Below, in pieces: positions 63,006 to 64,000 of a stretch of 64,000 bases of DNA. The DNA comes from Phyllobacterium calauticae. GTDB taxonomy: Bacteria > Pseudomonadota > Alphaproteobacteria > Rhizobiales > Rhizobiaceae. Under the pieces are notes generated by a model that ran no database searches, was not told where the DNA came from, and saw nothing but the letters and a program-made list of their open reading frames with translations. A program made the translations under genes and the position numbers. The stretch lies in contig NZ_JAGENB010000008.1 in assembly GCF_019991125.1 (NCBI RefSeq), positions 1 through 64,000 of the forward strand. Direction: 5' to 3'. Numbering within the stretch: the stretch's first letter is position 1; each line of letters opens with the position of its first letter.

Positions 63006-63141
63006 AACCTGCCTGCAGAAACATCTGGAATATCGTGCCCGGTCTCCTTGAGGCCGGGCATTTTGCTATGCGTCTTGCCTCACTGACTTGTGACACCTTG
63101 TCTCTTCTAAAACATGAGTCCGCATGCTATATGTGTGAATG

Positions 63142-63159
63142 TTATAAGCACCCTTATGA
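63142..63159. promoter_or_regulatory. Palindrome upstream of the marR-emrA genes
   Basis: TTATAAG (63142-63148) and CTTATGA (63153-63159) are inverted copies with one mismatch and a four-base spacer, 18 bases before the MarR start. Its position overlaps the expected promoter, so autorepression by the MarR product is plausible. Confidence 0.45.
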
Positions 63160-63177
63160 GTTTCAAAACCCCACATC

Positions 63178-63642
63178 ATGGACGACACACCCACTCTTGG
63201 CTTTCTGCTGCACGATGTTGCGCGGTTGCTGCGCAAGCGGTTTGAACAACGGGCAAAATGCCTCGGCCTGACCCGGTCACAGTGGCAGACGCTGGCCTAT
63301 CTGTCCAAGAATGAGGGGATTCATCAGGCTGGCCTGGCGGAAATCCTCGAAATCGAGCCGATCACCCTGGTGCGCATCCTCGACAAGCTGCAGGAGCGGA
63401 ACCTGATCGAGCGGCGCCGGCACCCGACCGACCGCCGCATCTGGCTGCTGTTCCTGCGCGATGAAGCGCGCCCGCATCTGGCGGATATGCGCGTCATCGG
63501 CGAAGTCACCCGGTCCGAAGCCCTCGAAAATGTGCCGGCGGAAGACCGCGAACATCTCATCCGCACTCTAACCCTTATGAAGTCCAATTTGATCGATGCC
63601 TGTCAGACACCGGTCGATGACAGGAAGACACACCATGGCTGA
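63178..63642 (+). CDS. MarR family transcriptional regulator
   Basis: A 154-residue MarR protein with a winged-helix core (SQWQTLAYLSKNEGIHQAGLAE, about residues 38-59, and LEIEPITLVRILDKLQERNL) and the wing HPTDRRIWLLFL. No clear ribosome binding site precedes the ATG, so translation may be weak or leaderless. The last eight bases overlap the start of the EmrA-like gene, which it very likely controls in response to a drug-like ligand. Confidence 0.9.
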   Translation: MDDTPTLGFLLHDVARLLRKRFEQRAKCLGLTRSQWQTLAYLSKNEGIHQAGLAEILEIEPITLVRILDKLQERNLIERRRHPTDRRIWLLFLRDEARPHLADMRVIGEVTRSEALENVPAEDREHLIRTLTLMKSNLIDACQTPVDDRKTHHG

Positions 63643-64000
63643 CGGATCTCCCAACTCCCGCATTCCCGCCAATTCCGATCACCCCGCCGCACCGGGGCAC
63701 GCCGCGCCTGTTCTGGAAAAGACCGACGCACCCGGCGAAGCGCCGGTAGCCGCCCGCGTCAACGAACCGGTGCCGCTGCCCGATATCACGCCGCCGAAAA
63801 CCCGCCGCAACCGTCTGCGCCCCGTGCTCTTCGCCGCGCTGCCGCTTGCCCTCGTGGTCGGCGGTTATTTCTACGTCATCGGCGGGCAGGTCATGTCCAC
63901 CGACAACGCCTATGTGCAGGCGGACATGGTCGGCGTTTCCACCGATATATCGGGGCTGGTCAGCGCCATAGACGTGCATGACAACGAGGTCGTCAAGCAG
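63635..64000 (+). CDS. EmrA-like HlyD family efflux adaptor (5' part only)
   Basis: The first 122 codons of a gene that leaves the window. A proline/alanine-rich cytoplasmic N-terminus (about residues 1-58) is followed by a membrane segment (FAALPLALVVGGYFYVIGG, about 67-85) and the conserved start of the HlyD/EmrA periplasmic domain, VMSTDNAYVQADMVGVSTDI (about 87-106), then VHDNEVVKQ. AGGAAG lies upstream. It overlaps the marR gene. A DHA2-type EmrB permease is expected just downstream. Confidence 0.85.
   Translation, partial: MADGSPNSRIPANSDHPAAPGHAAPVLEKTDAPGEAPVAARVNEPVPLPDITPPKTRRNRLRPVLFAALPLALVVGGYFYVIGGQVMSTDNAYVQADMVGVSTDISGLVSAIDVHDNEVVKQ

Noticed and set aside
1-64000. CRISPR arrays, tRNA/rRNA genes, prophage or integrase modules
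   Set aside because: No regularly spaced direct repeats, T-arm-like tRNA patterns with matching stems, or phage/integrase proteins were found on reading both strands by eye; a tRNA search program was not available.

Overview
The window looks like chromosomal (or chromid) DNA of an alphaproteobacterium, most likely of the order Hyphomicrobiales (Rhizobiales), in the broad Brucellaceae/Phyllobacteriaceae range. The evidence is high GC content, dense operons with ATGA-type overlaps, a NasT/NasS nitrate control pair, many ABC importers, and rhizobial-style proteins. The organism assignment is inference from gene content only. No rRNA, tRNA, CRISPR array, phage genes or transposase gene was seen.

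Layout, left to right. (1) 0.2-4.5 kb: a small catabolic island of unknown substrate (SDR, class V aminotransferase and RidA, divergent from a LysR regulator and a glutathione transferase). (2) 4.4-16.1 kb: a complete nitrate assimilation locus on the minus strand, nasT-nasS followed by nrtA-nrtB-nrtD-nirB-nirD-nasA-cysG-like. The gap before nrtA holds a near-perfect sigma-54 promoter, two hairpins with A1/G4 hexaloops expected of a NasT (ANTAR) target, and an intrinsic terminator. (3) 16.2-23.9 kb: a peptide-type ABC importer split over two divergent operons with an M24 peptidase, an XRE-cupin regulator and a GAF protein. (4) 23.9-38.4 kb: two divergent operons that together look like the aerobic CoA-dependent 2-aminobenzoate (anthranilate) pathway: CoA ligase, monooxygenase/reductase fusion, beta-oxidation-type enzymes, RidA, a MarR regulator and a branched-chain-type ABC importer, with tandem palindromes in the shared promoter region.

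(5) 38.4-41.2 kb: a Zn/Cd/Pb-type P-ATPase divergent from its MerR regulator, with a 19-bp-spacer promoter. (6) 41.2-47.5 kb: an L,D-transpeptidase and a magnesium cluster (mgtC, a DUF2493/SLOG-type protein, a small protein, mgtA). Upstream of mgtA lie a previously unmarked 45-codon leader ORF with an acidic/proline N-terminus, an 89-codon ORF, and a structured leader that can hide that ORF's ribosome binding site. (7) 47.5-57.8 kb: an ABC exporter, an acyl-CoA synthetase, an RND pump with its adaptor, and a large MscS channel. (8) 57.8-60.8 kb: a 264-bp element with 31-bp terminal inverted repeats, flanked by CTAG, sits exactly between the convergent stop codons of the MscS gene and a siderophore/B12-type ABC importer operon. 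(9) 60.9-64 kb: an aldo/keto reductase, ferredoxin-NADP reductase, and a MarR regulator overlapping an EmrA-like gene that runs off the window.

The strongest candidates for something new are the two-tier leader of mgtA, the MITE-like element that rebuilt both stop codons, and the placement of RidA in an anthranilyl-CoA operon.
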